Source: Mytilus californianus
Taxonomy: Eukaryota; Mollusca; Bivalvia; Mytilida; Mytilidae
DNA length: 64,000 bases
Assembly (NCBI RefSeq): GCF_021869535.1
Contig: NW_026262593.1
Location: 55,603,318-55,667,317 of the forward strand
Reading direction: 5' to 3'
The notes beneath the pieces are model-generated. The model was not told the DNA's origin, did not search any database, and was given only the letters and a program-made list of their open reading frames with translations. Numbering within the stretch: the stretch's first letter is position 1; each line of letters opens with the position of its first letter. This document shows, piece by piece, positions 57,001-64,000 of the stretch. A program made the position numbers and the translations under genes.

Positions 57001-60000
57001 ACCACAAAACAAATATATAAAATAATTATGATGATACCAAATTAAATGTGATAGATTAAAATTCTGACTTTATGCAAAAAAATCTAAAAAATTTTATAAA
57101 AAAAAAAAACGGGAAAAAAAATGAAAATATTCAATTTTTTACATTTGACTTCCTGCACATATTCAAATTACAAATTATATAACAGATTGTATTGAACAAA
57201 GCGACTTTGTAACAGTGAAGGATAGGTTTGTGTTTTGTATACATCTGGTAGTGTAATGTGGGTGTTTTGTCGTCCTAGATAAAATCTGTAAATGGCTATA
57301 AGTAGGATTAAATATATAGTAAAGATCTGTAGTTTAGATATATATAATTTGTACAACTGGGTGATTGCATGTAAGGAAATTTATAAGTCACATTGGTTAA
57401 AATTGGAATAGGATATATTAACATGATAACTGCAGAAAAGCCGCAGTGAGTAATTATATCTTGTTTATTTATTTATTTGGAATTCTCTCATGTGGATTTG
57501 GTATTTTTGTAGCGTACTAATTTTTATAGATAATAGGTATAGATGTACAGTGGCAATACAATATAAATTTCTATAATTGGCTTGCATGTTTGCATGATTT
57601 GTCAAAAAAAAGAAATCACGTTTTCAGGGAAATATGAAATAATTTTGTTATTTTTGTAGCGTACTAATATTCACGGACATTATAGTTATAGATTTACAAA
57701 ACATGCATGAAATTGTAAAACGATTTATAAATTTCTATACATTTATTTGGCTTGCATGCATAATTTGTCAAAACAAAGATTAAATCTGGTTTTCAGGAAA
57801 ATACAACTTTGTTATTTTTGTAGCATACTAATTTTCATAGATATTGTAGTTATGGATATACAAAGCATGCATGAAAGTGTACAACGAAATATAAATTTCT
57901 ATAATTGACTTGCATGCATAATTTGTCAAAATTAAGAAATCACGTTTTCTATAATGTTTTCATTGAAATTTTTTTTTCCTCTACCCATGAAAATTGGTAC
58001 CAACAAAAATAAAAGAATCTGTAGTAGATTTGTGGTCAATTTCTGATGTCATATATATATTTAAATGTATTTTTATACGACTGCAAAAAATTTTTGCGGT
58101 CATATATTGCATTGGTATGACGTTGGCGTCTTCGTCGTCCGAAGACAGACATTGGTTTTCGCACAATAACTTTAGTTTAAGTGAATGGATCTCTATGAAA
58201 TTTAAACATAAGGTTTATAACCACAAAAGGAAGGTTGGGATTGATTTTGGGGGTTATGGTCCCAACAGTTTAGGAATTAGGGGCCAAAAAGGGGCCCAAA
58301 TAAGCATTTTTCTAGTTTCATGACAATAACTTGTAGAACAGTGTATGGATCTCTCTGAAATTATACCACAAGTTTCCATACTACAAAGGGATGGTTAGGA
58401 TTGACTATGGGGAGTTATGGCTCAAACTATTTAGGAATTAGGGGTAAAAAAGTGAGAAAAAACAAGGGTGTCCTGGTTTAATGGACAATTACTTAAGTAC
58501 AAATTATTGTGTAAGGGAGGTAATTCAAAAACTACTTTGAATTACCTCCCTTACACTGCGTTTAAATTATGTATACAAATTTTTATACGATTTTTGCGGT
58601 CATATATTGGTATGACGTTGGCGTCGTCGTCGTCGTCGTCTGGCGTCGTCCGAAGACACATTGGTTTTCGCACTCTAACTTTAGTTTAAGTGAATGGATC
58701 TCTATGAAATTTTACCATAAGGTTTAATATCACAAAAGGAAGGTTGGGATTGATTTTGGGGGTTATGGTACCAACAGTTAAGGAATTAAGGGCCAAAAAG
58801 GGGCCAAAAATAAGCATTTTTGTAACTTCCAGACATAACTTGTGTGTTAGTGTATGGATCTCTCTGACATTGTACCACAAGGTTCCATATCACAAAGGGA
58901 ATGCTGGGATTGATTTTGGGGGTAATTGCCTCAAAATATTAGGAATTAGGGGCCAAAAAAGGGGCAAAAAACAAACATTTTTCTAGTTTCATGACAATAA
59001 CTTGTGTGAAAGTGTATGGATCTTTCTGAAATTGTACTACAAGGTTCCATATCACAAAAGGAAAGCTGGAATTGAGTTTGGGGGTGATTGCCCGAAACGT
59101 TTAGGAATAAGGGGCCAAAAAGGGGCCAAAAAACACATTTTTCTAGTTTCCAGACAATAACTTGTGTTCAAGTGTATGGATCTCTCTGAAATTGTACCAC
59201 AAGGTTCCATATCACACAGGGAATGCTGGGATTGATTTTGGTGGTAATTGCCTCAAAATTTTAGGAATTAGGGGCCAAAAAAGGGGCAAAAAACAAGCAT
59301 TTTTCTAGTTTCATGACAATAACTTGTGTGTAAGTGTTTGGATATTTCTGAAATTGTACTACAAGGTTCCATATCACAAAGGGAAAGCTGGAATTGAGTT
59401 TGGGGGTAATTGCCCGAAACGTTTAGGAATTGGGGGCCAAAAAGGGGCCAAAAAACACATTTTTCTAGTTTCCAGACAACAACTTGTGTTCAAGTGTATG
59501 GATCTCTCTGAAATTGTACTGCAAGGTACCATACCACAAAGGGAAGGCTGGGATTGGAGTTGGGGGTGATGAATCATAAGGGGGTTCAAAAAATTTGGGG
59601 GGGGGGGTGGATTTTTGTTTTTTTTTTCCTTTTTTTTCTTTTTTTCCTTTTTTTTTTCTTTTGAAATTTTCCATTTTAAGTTGGTTATTTCTGATTAATA
59701 TTTAAAAGCAAATAATAATGATATGGTAGGAGATACACACCAAACAGGATGTATAAATTTATATATAATTAGTATTGTGCAATAGCAAGAAATTTTCAAT
59801 TGCACAGTATTGCACAATAGCAAGAAATCTTCAATTGCACAGTATTGCGCAATAGCAAGAAATCTTCAATTGCACAGTATTGCGCAATAGCAAGAAATAT
59901 CCAATAGCACAATATTGCGCAATAGCAAGAAATTGTCCATTGTGCAGTATTGCGCAATAGCAAGAAATATTCAATTGCACAGTATTGTGCAAAAGAAGAT

Positions 60001-63000
60001 ACTTCATATAAATTGCTTATTTCTTGACCAATTTCAATGGGGTTTTATTCTTGAATTCTTGGGGTTCTTTAATATGCTGAATCTAACCGTGTATTAAGTT
60101 TTTGGATTTTGGGCCCCGTTTTTAAATTGGTCCACATTGAGGCCCAAAGGGTCCAAAATTAAACTTTGTTTGATTTCATCAAAAATTGAATTATTGGGGT
60201 TCTTTGATATGCCGAATCTAACCGTGTATTTAGATTCTTAATTTTTGGTTCCGTTTTCAAATTGGTCTACATTAAGGTCCAAAGGGTCCAAAATTAAACT
60301 AAGTTTGATTTTAACAAAAATTGAATTCTTAGGGTTCTTTGATATGCTGAATCTAAACATGTATTTAGATTTTTTATTATGGGCCCAGTTTTCAAGTTGG
60401 TCGAAATCGGGGTCCAAAATTAAAGTTTGTTTGATTTCAACAAAAATTGAATATATGGGGTTCTTTGATATGCTGAATCTAACCATGTATTTAGATTTTT
60501 GATTTTTGGGCCCCGTTACCAACTTTGTCCACATTGAGGTCAAAAGGGTCCAAAATTAAACTTTGTTTGATTTCATCAAAAATTGAATTCTTGGGGTTCT
60601 TTGATATGCTGAATCTAACCATGTATTTAGATTTTGGATATTGAACCATAATAGGTGAATGTCCAATTTAAAATTTTTAAGTTCTTAGACCACATTCATT
60701 CTGTGTCAGAAACCTATGCTGTGTCAAATATTTAATCACAATCCAAATTCAGAGCTGTATCAAGCTTAAATGTTGTGTCCATACTTGCCCCAACTGTTCA
60801 GGGTTCGACCTCTGCGGTCGTATCAAGCTGCTCCCTGCGGAGCATTTTATTTGTATTGTCTTGAGGTGATTAGCTGTCAATTTATTTTTAGAAGTTACTA
60901 TTTTAATAATTTTAAAAATGCTGATTAAGGTAAATTAATTTTAGCTATGATTATGTATGTCATTTTCTATTTGAAGACTTTTATGATGTATTTAGATGGG
61001 TTATTATGGTTGCAAACTCCATGGAAATTTGAATTAAAATTATGAGTATGACCATGACTGAGGGAAAGAATTTTTTTTTGGAAAAAGAGGGGAGGGAGGT
61101 TAAAAAAATTGGGGAGGGGGGACAATTTTTCTCCTTAAGATATCAGAAATCAAAAAGAAAATCCTTCAAATTGTTTTTTTTTTAAAAAGGGGGGGGGAGG
61201 TCAATTTGCAACAGCATAGTGCATTGCACAAAAGCAAAAAAATGAATATAAATTCAAATTATATAACCAATTCTAAGTTCTTTGACTACAGTTATTCTGT
61301 GTCAGAAACCTATTATGTGTCAAATATTTAATTACAATCCAAATTCAGACCTGTATCAAGCGCGAATATTGTGTCCATTTTTGCCCCAACTGTTCAGGGT
61401 TGGACCTCTGCGGTCATATCCAGCTGCACTCTGTGAAGCAATTTATTTTAATGTTGTCAAGTACAATTGCACTTTGCACTTAGTCTAACGAACTGTAGAA
61501 TTCAATGTGAGCAGTTAACATTGCAAATTTTTAACAACCAACAATGATGCAAGATTGATTAATGCTATGTCGTTACTGTAGTGGGAGTTATTTACTAGCA
61601 AAGATTAATGTGGTTTCAATTTCTGCAGTATTCATCATGTCAAATTTTTCCTACTTAAAAACATGACATTAAATTTCCCAATTTATAAGGTAATTGATTT
61701 TTCAGGTGGGTTTGATCGAGCTATTCATATCCTCTCTGTTATGTTTGTTTTTATGTATACTCAACATACCATCTTATTAAACCCAGTCTCATATATTTTT
61801 TGTTGATCTTAAATATTGTAAAGTCAGAAATTATTGCTGTATTTTTTATTGCAATTTTGGAAGAATGAACAAAAATGCTAGATTAATTATTGCGATTTCA
61901 GAAAAGGTGAATACATATTTACATGTTTGTATCAGATATCAGAATGTGAGTTCTTATTATTGCGATACTCACCAAGCTGCATTATTCACATTAATAAAAA
62001 CATCGCAATAATTTCTGAATTTACAGTAAAAGAAACAGAATTCTTTTCATTAAAATGAATTTTCTATTTTGACAATGATTTTATACCTCTATTTGACTAT
62101 AAATAGTTTTGGTTATATATATAACTTTAATCATACATGTGCAGCACTAGCTAGCTCAATGCTCATTTCACATTGTGAAGACAGATTTACTATTTTCACT
62201 ATTTCAAGATCGACAGACTCAAGACAGGTAAACCATTTGACCATGTCAAGACAGATTAACCATTTTGACTTTGTCAAGACAGGTTAACCATTTCCACAAT
62301 GTCAAGACAGATTAACCATTTTTGACTATGTCAAGACAGGTTAACCATTTTGACTATGTCAAGACATCTGAACCATTTTGACCATGTCATGACAGCTTAA
62401 CCATTTTGACCATATCAAGACAGATTAACCATTTTGACCATGTTAAGACAGCTTAACCATTTTGACCATGTCAAGACAGATTAACCATTTTGACCATGTC
62501 AAGACAGATTAATAATTTTGACCATGTCAAGACAACTTAACTATTTTGACTTCATGTATGTCAAGACAGATTAACCATTTTGACTATGTCAAGACATATT
62601 AACCATTTTGATCATGTCAAGACATCTGAACCATTTTGACCATGTCAAAACAACTTAACCATTTTGACCATGTCATGACAGCTTAACCATTTTGACTACG
62701 TGTATGTCAAGACAGATTAACCATGTAGACTATGTCAAGACATATTAATCATTTTGACCATGTCATGACAACTTAACCATTTTGACTACATGTATGTCAA
62801 GACAGATTAACCATGTTGACTATGTCAAAACATATTAATCATTTTGACCATGTCAAGACATCTTAACCATTTTGACCATGTCAAGACAGATTAACCATTT
62901 TGACCATGTCGAGACAGATTAACCATTTTGACCATGTCAAGACAACTTAACCATTTTGACTTCATGTATGTCAAGACAGATTAACCATTTTGACTATGTC

Positions 63001-64000
63001 AAGACATATTAACCATTTTTATCATGTCAAGACATCTGAACCATTTTTACCATGTCAAGACAACTTAACCATTTTGACCATGTCATGACAGCTTAACCAT
63101 TTTGACTTCGTGTATTTCAAGACAGATTAACCATGTTGACTATGTCAAGACATATTAATCATTTTGACCATGTCATGACAACTTAACCATTTTGACTACA
63201 TGTATGTCAAGATAGATTAACCATGTTGACTTTGTCAAGACATATTTATCATTTTGACCATGTCAAGACATCTTAACCATTTTGACCATATCAAGACAGA
63301 TTAACCATTTTGACCATGTTGAGACAGATTAACCATTTTGACCATGTCAAGACAACTTAACTATTTTGACTACATGTATGTCAAGACAGAGTTGCGATTT
63401 TGACAATGACTATTGAAAGCCAAGGATGTATATGAACGGAAACAATTGAAAAGCTATATGACTAAAAAGATTTAAAAATAATAGCCAAATCCATCTAAGG
63501 TCAACTTGCCTGAGGAAGTTGAAACCTTAGTTTCTAAATAAGTACTAAATTTAGAAATGGACTATTTAAGAAAGGTTTGTTATAAATCATGTCAGTACCT
63601 AAGTACTGAATACTGAGCTGATGATACCCTAATGGACTGATAGTCCACCTGTCCTGGTATTGACCCAGTGCAGTAAAAAATGATATAGCTATGTTAAAGG
63701 CTAATTATAACTATTTTGACTATGGCATTACACACAGTTAAGCAATTTACAATGTGAACTATCAGATCATAGTCAAAATGGTCAAGCTGTCTTCTGAAGA
63801 CAGCTTGACCATTTTGACTATGATCTGATATTTTCATTTAAGACTTGGCCATTTTGACTATAATTTGGTAATTTCATTTCAGACTTGGCCATTTTGACTA
63901 TGATCTGATATTTTCATTTGAGACTTGGCCATTTTGACTATGTTTTGTTTTTTTCATTTGAGACTTAGCCATTTTGACTATGATCTGATATTTTTATTTC
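44991..64000 (+). CDS. TNK2: Activated CDC42 kinase (TNK2/ACK1) orthologue, first two coding exons; rest outside window
   Basis: Exons 44991-45040 and 51432-51557 join in phase 2 to code 58 residues plus two bases. The N terminus is MKGTQGKSKEKKSVSES, followed by the acidic EDDTMNEDEGQE and then WLYDLLTEVQLNQFY and TKLRDDLQVTR. This closely follows the N-terminal SAM-like domain of animal ACK1, where WLLELLSEVQLQQYF and LRDDLNVTR precede LSHFEYVK. ACK kinases are cytoplasmic tyrosine kinases that bind activated CDC42 and act in receptor traffic and growth signalling. The SAM domain helps membrane location and dimerisation. The SAM end, kinase, SH3 and CRIB parts must lie right of 64000: no such exon was found from 51558 to 64000, so intron 2 exceeds 12 kb. 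The start ATG is supported by an in-frame stop 36 bp upstream. Confidence 0.88.
45795..46000 (+). repeat. Dispersed repeat family D, partial
   Basis: CTTTGAGGGGTCCGTAGGTG, GCTTGTTGCTAGGC, TTTTCTGTGGTATTCTAAAT, GACCCCCTATTGCAGGACCT and TATTTGCCACTGAACGTTAA match family D at 53055-53260. Confidence 0.75.
46001..46300 (+). repeat. Dispersed repeat family B, best copy
   Basis: GGGACGAAAGATACCAGAGG, CAAACTGACAATGCCATGGC, CCCCACCAAAAACTGGGGGT, AGATCCTGCTCCACATGTGG and CAGTAGGTCACATTCG. It is uninterrupted where copy 2 (16275-16900) has a MITE. The 87-codon minus frame is a shadow. Confidence 0.87.
46655..46745. repeat. Short dispersed repeat (GATGATGATGGATGG... type)
   Basis: GATGATGATGATGGATGGCT, AACATCCAGCGTC and AGGACGAGAACATGTTAATT, matching 13925-14000 in layout. 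Confidence 0.55.
47508..47559. repeat. Short foldback
   Basis: TCGCTAGCCAAGGGTTACAA and TCCA pair with TGGATCGTAACCCTTGGTTAGCGA read inverted; the centre is CTTG. Two mismatches. Between 46746 and 47508 nothing else firm is seen. Confidence 0.85.
47637..47945 (-). repeat. Dispersed repeat family A, subfamily 1, minus orientation
   Basis: The reverse complement reads AAGAAGATGTGGTATGAGTG, CCAATGAGACAACTATCCAT, GGAGCCTTGGCTCACACCC and CAGGCTCCTGACTTGAGACA. Near full length; the 109-codon plus frame is a shadow. Confidence 0.87.
47946..49859. other. TNK2 intron 1, middle part, little recognisable
   Basis: AT-rich, with a (TA)n at 48979-48992. Frames at 49443-49790 cover a GGGATGTCAGGATT/GGGAATTCAGGATT stretch that looks repetitive and non-coding. 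No exon signals fit. Confidence 0.45.
49860..50558. mobile_element. Non-autonomous TTAA-flanked TIR element (piggyBac-like target)
   Basis: AGGGGCATTAGCT at the left is an exact inverted match of AGCTAATGCCCCT at the right, and both are flanked by TTAA (49856-49859, 50559-50562). About 700 bp, non-coding, with a perfect ATTATTCACTTGCAAGTGAATAAT-type palindrome near 50390. TTAA duplication is the mark of piggyBac insertion; the end sequence itself is not the classic one. Confidence 0.72.
51211..51340 (+). repeat. Dispersed repeat family C, copy 3
   Basis: ATGCATCCGAAGCAATTTTC, CCTTCATCAGGAAAGCTCAT, ATTTGAAAGCCAAGGATGTA and GAGAGCTAAATGACC. It lies 14 bp before the duplicated TNK2 exon start. 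The frames at 50913-51288 are shadows. Confidence 0.78.
51354..51431 (+). pseudogene. 78-bp tandem copy of the TNK2 exon 2 start
   Basis: TTTTTTTTTCAG then GTTGAAGCCATCTGAAGATA and ACACCATGAATGATGA repeats the acceptor and first codons of exon 2 exactly 78 bp upstream. If spliced from exon 1 it would read LKPSEDNTMNDDNRRTENN and stop (TAA). It has no TNK2 donor. It is either a dead exon copy or a decoy (poison) acceptor; expression data would decide. Confidence 0.85.
51432..51557 (+). CDS. TNK2: TNK2 coding exon 2 (SAM-like domain)
   Basis: Acceptor TTTTTTTTCAG and donor GTCACCAG/GTAAAGT, 126 nt, phase 2 in and 2 out. It encodes LKPSEDDTMNEDEGQE, WLYDLLTEVQLNQFY and TKLRDDLQVT. The last codon (AG/N, probably Arg) is completed in an exon outside the window. 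In vertebrate ACK1 the intron after LRDDLNVTR is at the same place as far as I recall. Confidence 0.9.
51497..52700 (+). repeat. Tandem array derived from TNK2 exon 2 and its splice donor, 111-bp units
   Basis: The second half of exon 2 (from GAGGTCCAG) plus about 50 bp of intron is repeated. GGTCCAG starts at 51504 (true exon), 51602, 51718, 51829, 51940, 52051, 52162, 52273 and 52384, with more diverged units near 52486 and 52597. From 51718 the period is exactly 111 bp and units are nearly identical. Most keep CACCAG/GTAAAGT (altered at 51877) and an AG just before GTCCAG. The exon-like part stays open: VQLNHFCTNLRDDLQVTR. The AG/GTCC phase does not fit exon 1 (it would give a stop), so the units are probably not coding. 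Confidence 0.93.
52880..53275 (+). repeat. Dispersed repeat family D, longest copy
   Basis: ACCAGCAGTAAAACCCTTGC, GTTTGGCTGTGCAGATGTAC, GGGACGTTAAATCAGAGGCC, GGTCTGTAGGTGGCCTGTTG, TTCCAGTGGCAGTCCAAATC and TATTTGCCACTGGACTTAAA. It aligns with the minus copy at 19025-19385. The plus 91-codon frame is a shadow. Confidence 0.82.
53800..53895 (+). repeat. Dispersed repeat family E, copy 2
   Basis: TTGGCCTGTTGAGATGATTT, TTACAGGCCC, GCCTGGGCTGTTAGGCCTGT and TGAAGACTGTCTAAATG align with the reverse complement of 33945-34030. Confidence 0.6.
53930..54225 (+). mobile_element. SINE copy with an internal 29-bp expansion
   Basis: Five 29-bp units of GTGTTTGACTCAGATTGAGG plus ATGTGAG (53942, 53971, 54000, 54029, 54058) are followed by SINE body words GGTTCTCTCCAAGCTCTCTA, CATCCACTAATAAAAA and GTTTGCTGAAAGTTAAACTA. 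The unit corresponds to the GGCAGGTGTGCTTGACTGAT part of the SINE at 41632-41870. Confidence 0.78.
54226..57501. other. TNK2 intron 2, AT-rich stretch with one repeat fragment
   Basis: Contains a family A subfamily-2 fragment at 55738-55850 (TACGATTGCCAATGAGACTA, CTTTCAACAATGAGTAAAAC) and a (TA)n at 56631-56650. No TNK2 exon (LSHF.YVK type) or other coding exon was found here. Confidence 0.5.
57502..57960 (+). repeat. Degenerate tandem repeat, ~150 bp x 3
   Basis: TATTTTTGTAGCGTACTAAT starts units at 57502, 57649 and 57813. Each continues through ATAAATTTCTATAATTGGCT, TGCATGCATAATTTGTCAAA and CACGTTTTC. Confidence 0.88.
58071..58457 (+). repeat. Dispersed mussel repeat family F (ATACGACTGCAAAAA), truncated copy 1
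   Basis: TTTTATACGACTGCAAAAAA, TTTGCGGTCATATATTGC, GACGTTGGCGTCTTCGTCGT and GGTTTTCGCACAATAACTTT, then GGGGCCAAAAAGGGGCC repeats. It breaks off before a TNNNAAGGGAGGTAATT hairpin. Confidence 0.8.
58511..58557. repeat. Perfect short hairpin GTGTAAGGGAGGTAATTCAA
   Basis: The 20-mer is followed, after AAACTAC, by its reverse complement. It separates the two family F heads. Confidence 0.9.
58830..59580 (+). repeat. Higher-order repeat: ~160-bp monomers in 321-bp dimers
   Basis: ACAATAACTTGTGT marks monomers at about 58830, 58992, 59153, 59313 and 59475. Odd monomers share GGGAATGCTGGGATTGATTT and TTGCCTCAAAAT; even ones share GGAAAGCTGGAATTGAGTTT and TTGCCCGAAACGTTTAGGAA. The two kinds alternate. 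Confidence 0.9.
59771..59997 (+). repeat. 35-bp minisatellite x 6
   Basis: CAATAGCAAGAAAT recurs at 59780, 59815, 59850, 59885, 59920 and 59955 with an exact 35-bp period. Each unit includes TTGCACAGTATTGCGCAATA, a near-palindromic word. Confidence 0.95.
60040..60640 (+). repeat. ~135-bp tandem repeat x 5
   Basis: GGGGTTCTTTGATATGCTGA or close variants start units at about 60060, 60196, 60330, 60457 and 60593. Each has TCTAACC.TGTATTTAGATT and GGGTCCAAAATTAAACTTTG. The 101- and 85-codon frames on opposite strands are shadows. Confidence 0.93.
61275..61445 (+). repeat. Family F tail, second copy
   Basis: TTCTGTGTCAGAAACCTATT, TTACAATCCAAATTCAGACC and CCCCAACTGTTCAGGGTTGG match 60698-60835. 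Upstream 61070-61220 has poly(T)/poly(G) runs. Confidence 0.85.
61816..62027 (-). mobile_element. MITE with ACTGTAAATTCAGAAATTA end, copy 2
   Basis: Read on the minus strand it starts ACTGTAAATTCAGAAATTAT and ends, inverted, in CAGCAATAATTTCTGACTTT plus ACA. Many ATTGCGA words. It matches the plus copy at 34744-34955. Confidence 0.82.
62203..63400 (+). repeat. 27-bp minisatellite with a 410-bp higher-order repeat
   Basis: More than 40 units of TTAACCATTTTGACCATGTC plus AAGACAG fill 1.2 kb. Rare units with TTGACTTCATGTATGTC occur at 62546 and 62956, and the order of variant units between them repeats after 410 bp. Confidence 0.95.
63411..63675 (+). repeat. Dispersed repeat family C, copy 4
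   Basis: TATTGAAAGCCAAGGATGTA, AAAAGCTATATGACTAAAAA, AATAGCCAAATCCATCTAAG, GAAACCTTAGTTTCTAAATA and GATGATACCCTAATGG. Truncated at its head by the 27-bp minisatellite. Confidence 0.82.
63761..63829. repeat. Near-perfect 69-bp palindrome
   Basis: Arms 63761-63794 and 63796-63829 are exact reverse complements (ATCAGATCATAGTCAAAATG and onwards) with a one-base spacer. The right arm leads straight into the 40-bp array. Confidence 0.97.
63796..64000 (+). repeat. 40-bp tandem array running off the window
   Basis: AGACTTGGCCATTTTGACTA plus TGATCTGATATTTTCATTTG repeats with an exact 40-bp period (63841, 63881, 63921, 63961) and continues past the edge. It shares CCATTTTGACTATG with the 27-bp minisatellite. 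Confidence 0.93.

Larger units (their letters stand above)
58581..60850 (+). repeat. Dispersed mussel repeat family F, long copy 2
   Basis: The head TTTTATACGATTTTTGCGGT and a (CGT)n run (58617-58640) lead into three internal arrays: 321-bp dimers (58830-59580), a 35-bp array (59771-59997) and a ~135-bp array (60040-60640). The tail CCCCAACTGTTCAGGGTTCG then ACCTCTGCGGTCGTATCAAG ends near 60850. GCGGTC at both ends suggests inverted termini. I see no transposase. A second tail copy is at 61275-61445. Confidence 0.8.

Noticed and set aside
58141-60543. Several 70-109-codon frames on both strands
   Set aside because: They are periodic reads of the family F tandem units; overlapping open frames on opposite strands are expected there.
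51558-64000. Further TNK2 exons (rest of SAM, kinase)
   Set aside because: No LSHF.YVK, GMGRPG or kinase glycine-loop reading with fitting splice sites was found on the plus strand; the exons are presumed to be right of the window.

Overview
The window looks like nuclear DNA of a bivalve mollusc, most likely a Mytilus-type mussel. It is AT-rich and intron-rich, and it is packed with dispersed repeats whose sequences I recognise from mussels: the GATGTGGTATGA...CCAATGAGACAAC element, the CCATGGCAAAAA...CTCCACATGTGGC element, the ATACGACTGCAAAAA...GCGGTC element, and a tRNA-derived SINE. No bacterial-style gene density, rRNA or stand-alone tRNA gene was seen. Almost all open frames of 60-130 codons are shadows of repeats or introns.

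Two real genes can be supported, arranged head to head. The first is on the minus strand, from 17342 leftwards past position 1. It encodes a secreted metalloprotease of the ADAM/reprolysin (M12B) type. I reconstructed ten exons whose splice sites and phases all agree: signal peptide, propeptide with four RXKR (furin-type) sites, then the first half of the catalytic domain as far as HDHAALFTGYDL. The zinc-binding HExxH segment lies beyond the left edge. The second gene is on the plus strand, from 44991 past the right edge. It is the start of a TNK2/ACK1 (activated CDC42 kinase) orthologue: a short first coding exon, then an exon for the N-terminal SAM-like domain (WLYDLLTEVQLNQFY). The kinase domain is not in the window.

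The ~27.6 kb between the two start codons (17343-44990) holds no supported gene. It contains a six-copy degenerate array (20.9-26.5 kb) with a small TIR element inside two copies, MITE-like elements, several large foldbacks, a decayed LINE on the minus strand (31.5-32.8 kb) and many minisatellites.

The most unusual region is in and around TNK2 exon 2. The start of the exon is preceded by a 78-bp tandem copy that runs into a stop codon. The end of the exon, with its splice donor, has been amplified into a 111-bp tandem array filling the first kilobase of the next intron; most units keep a donor site and an open SAM-like frame. Further right, the same intron holds three higher-order satellite-like structures: a 321-bp dimer repeat, a 410-bp repeat of 27-bp units, and a 40-bp array running off the window next to a near-perfect 69-bp palindrome.
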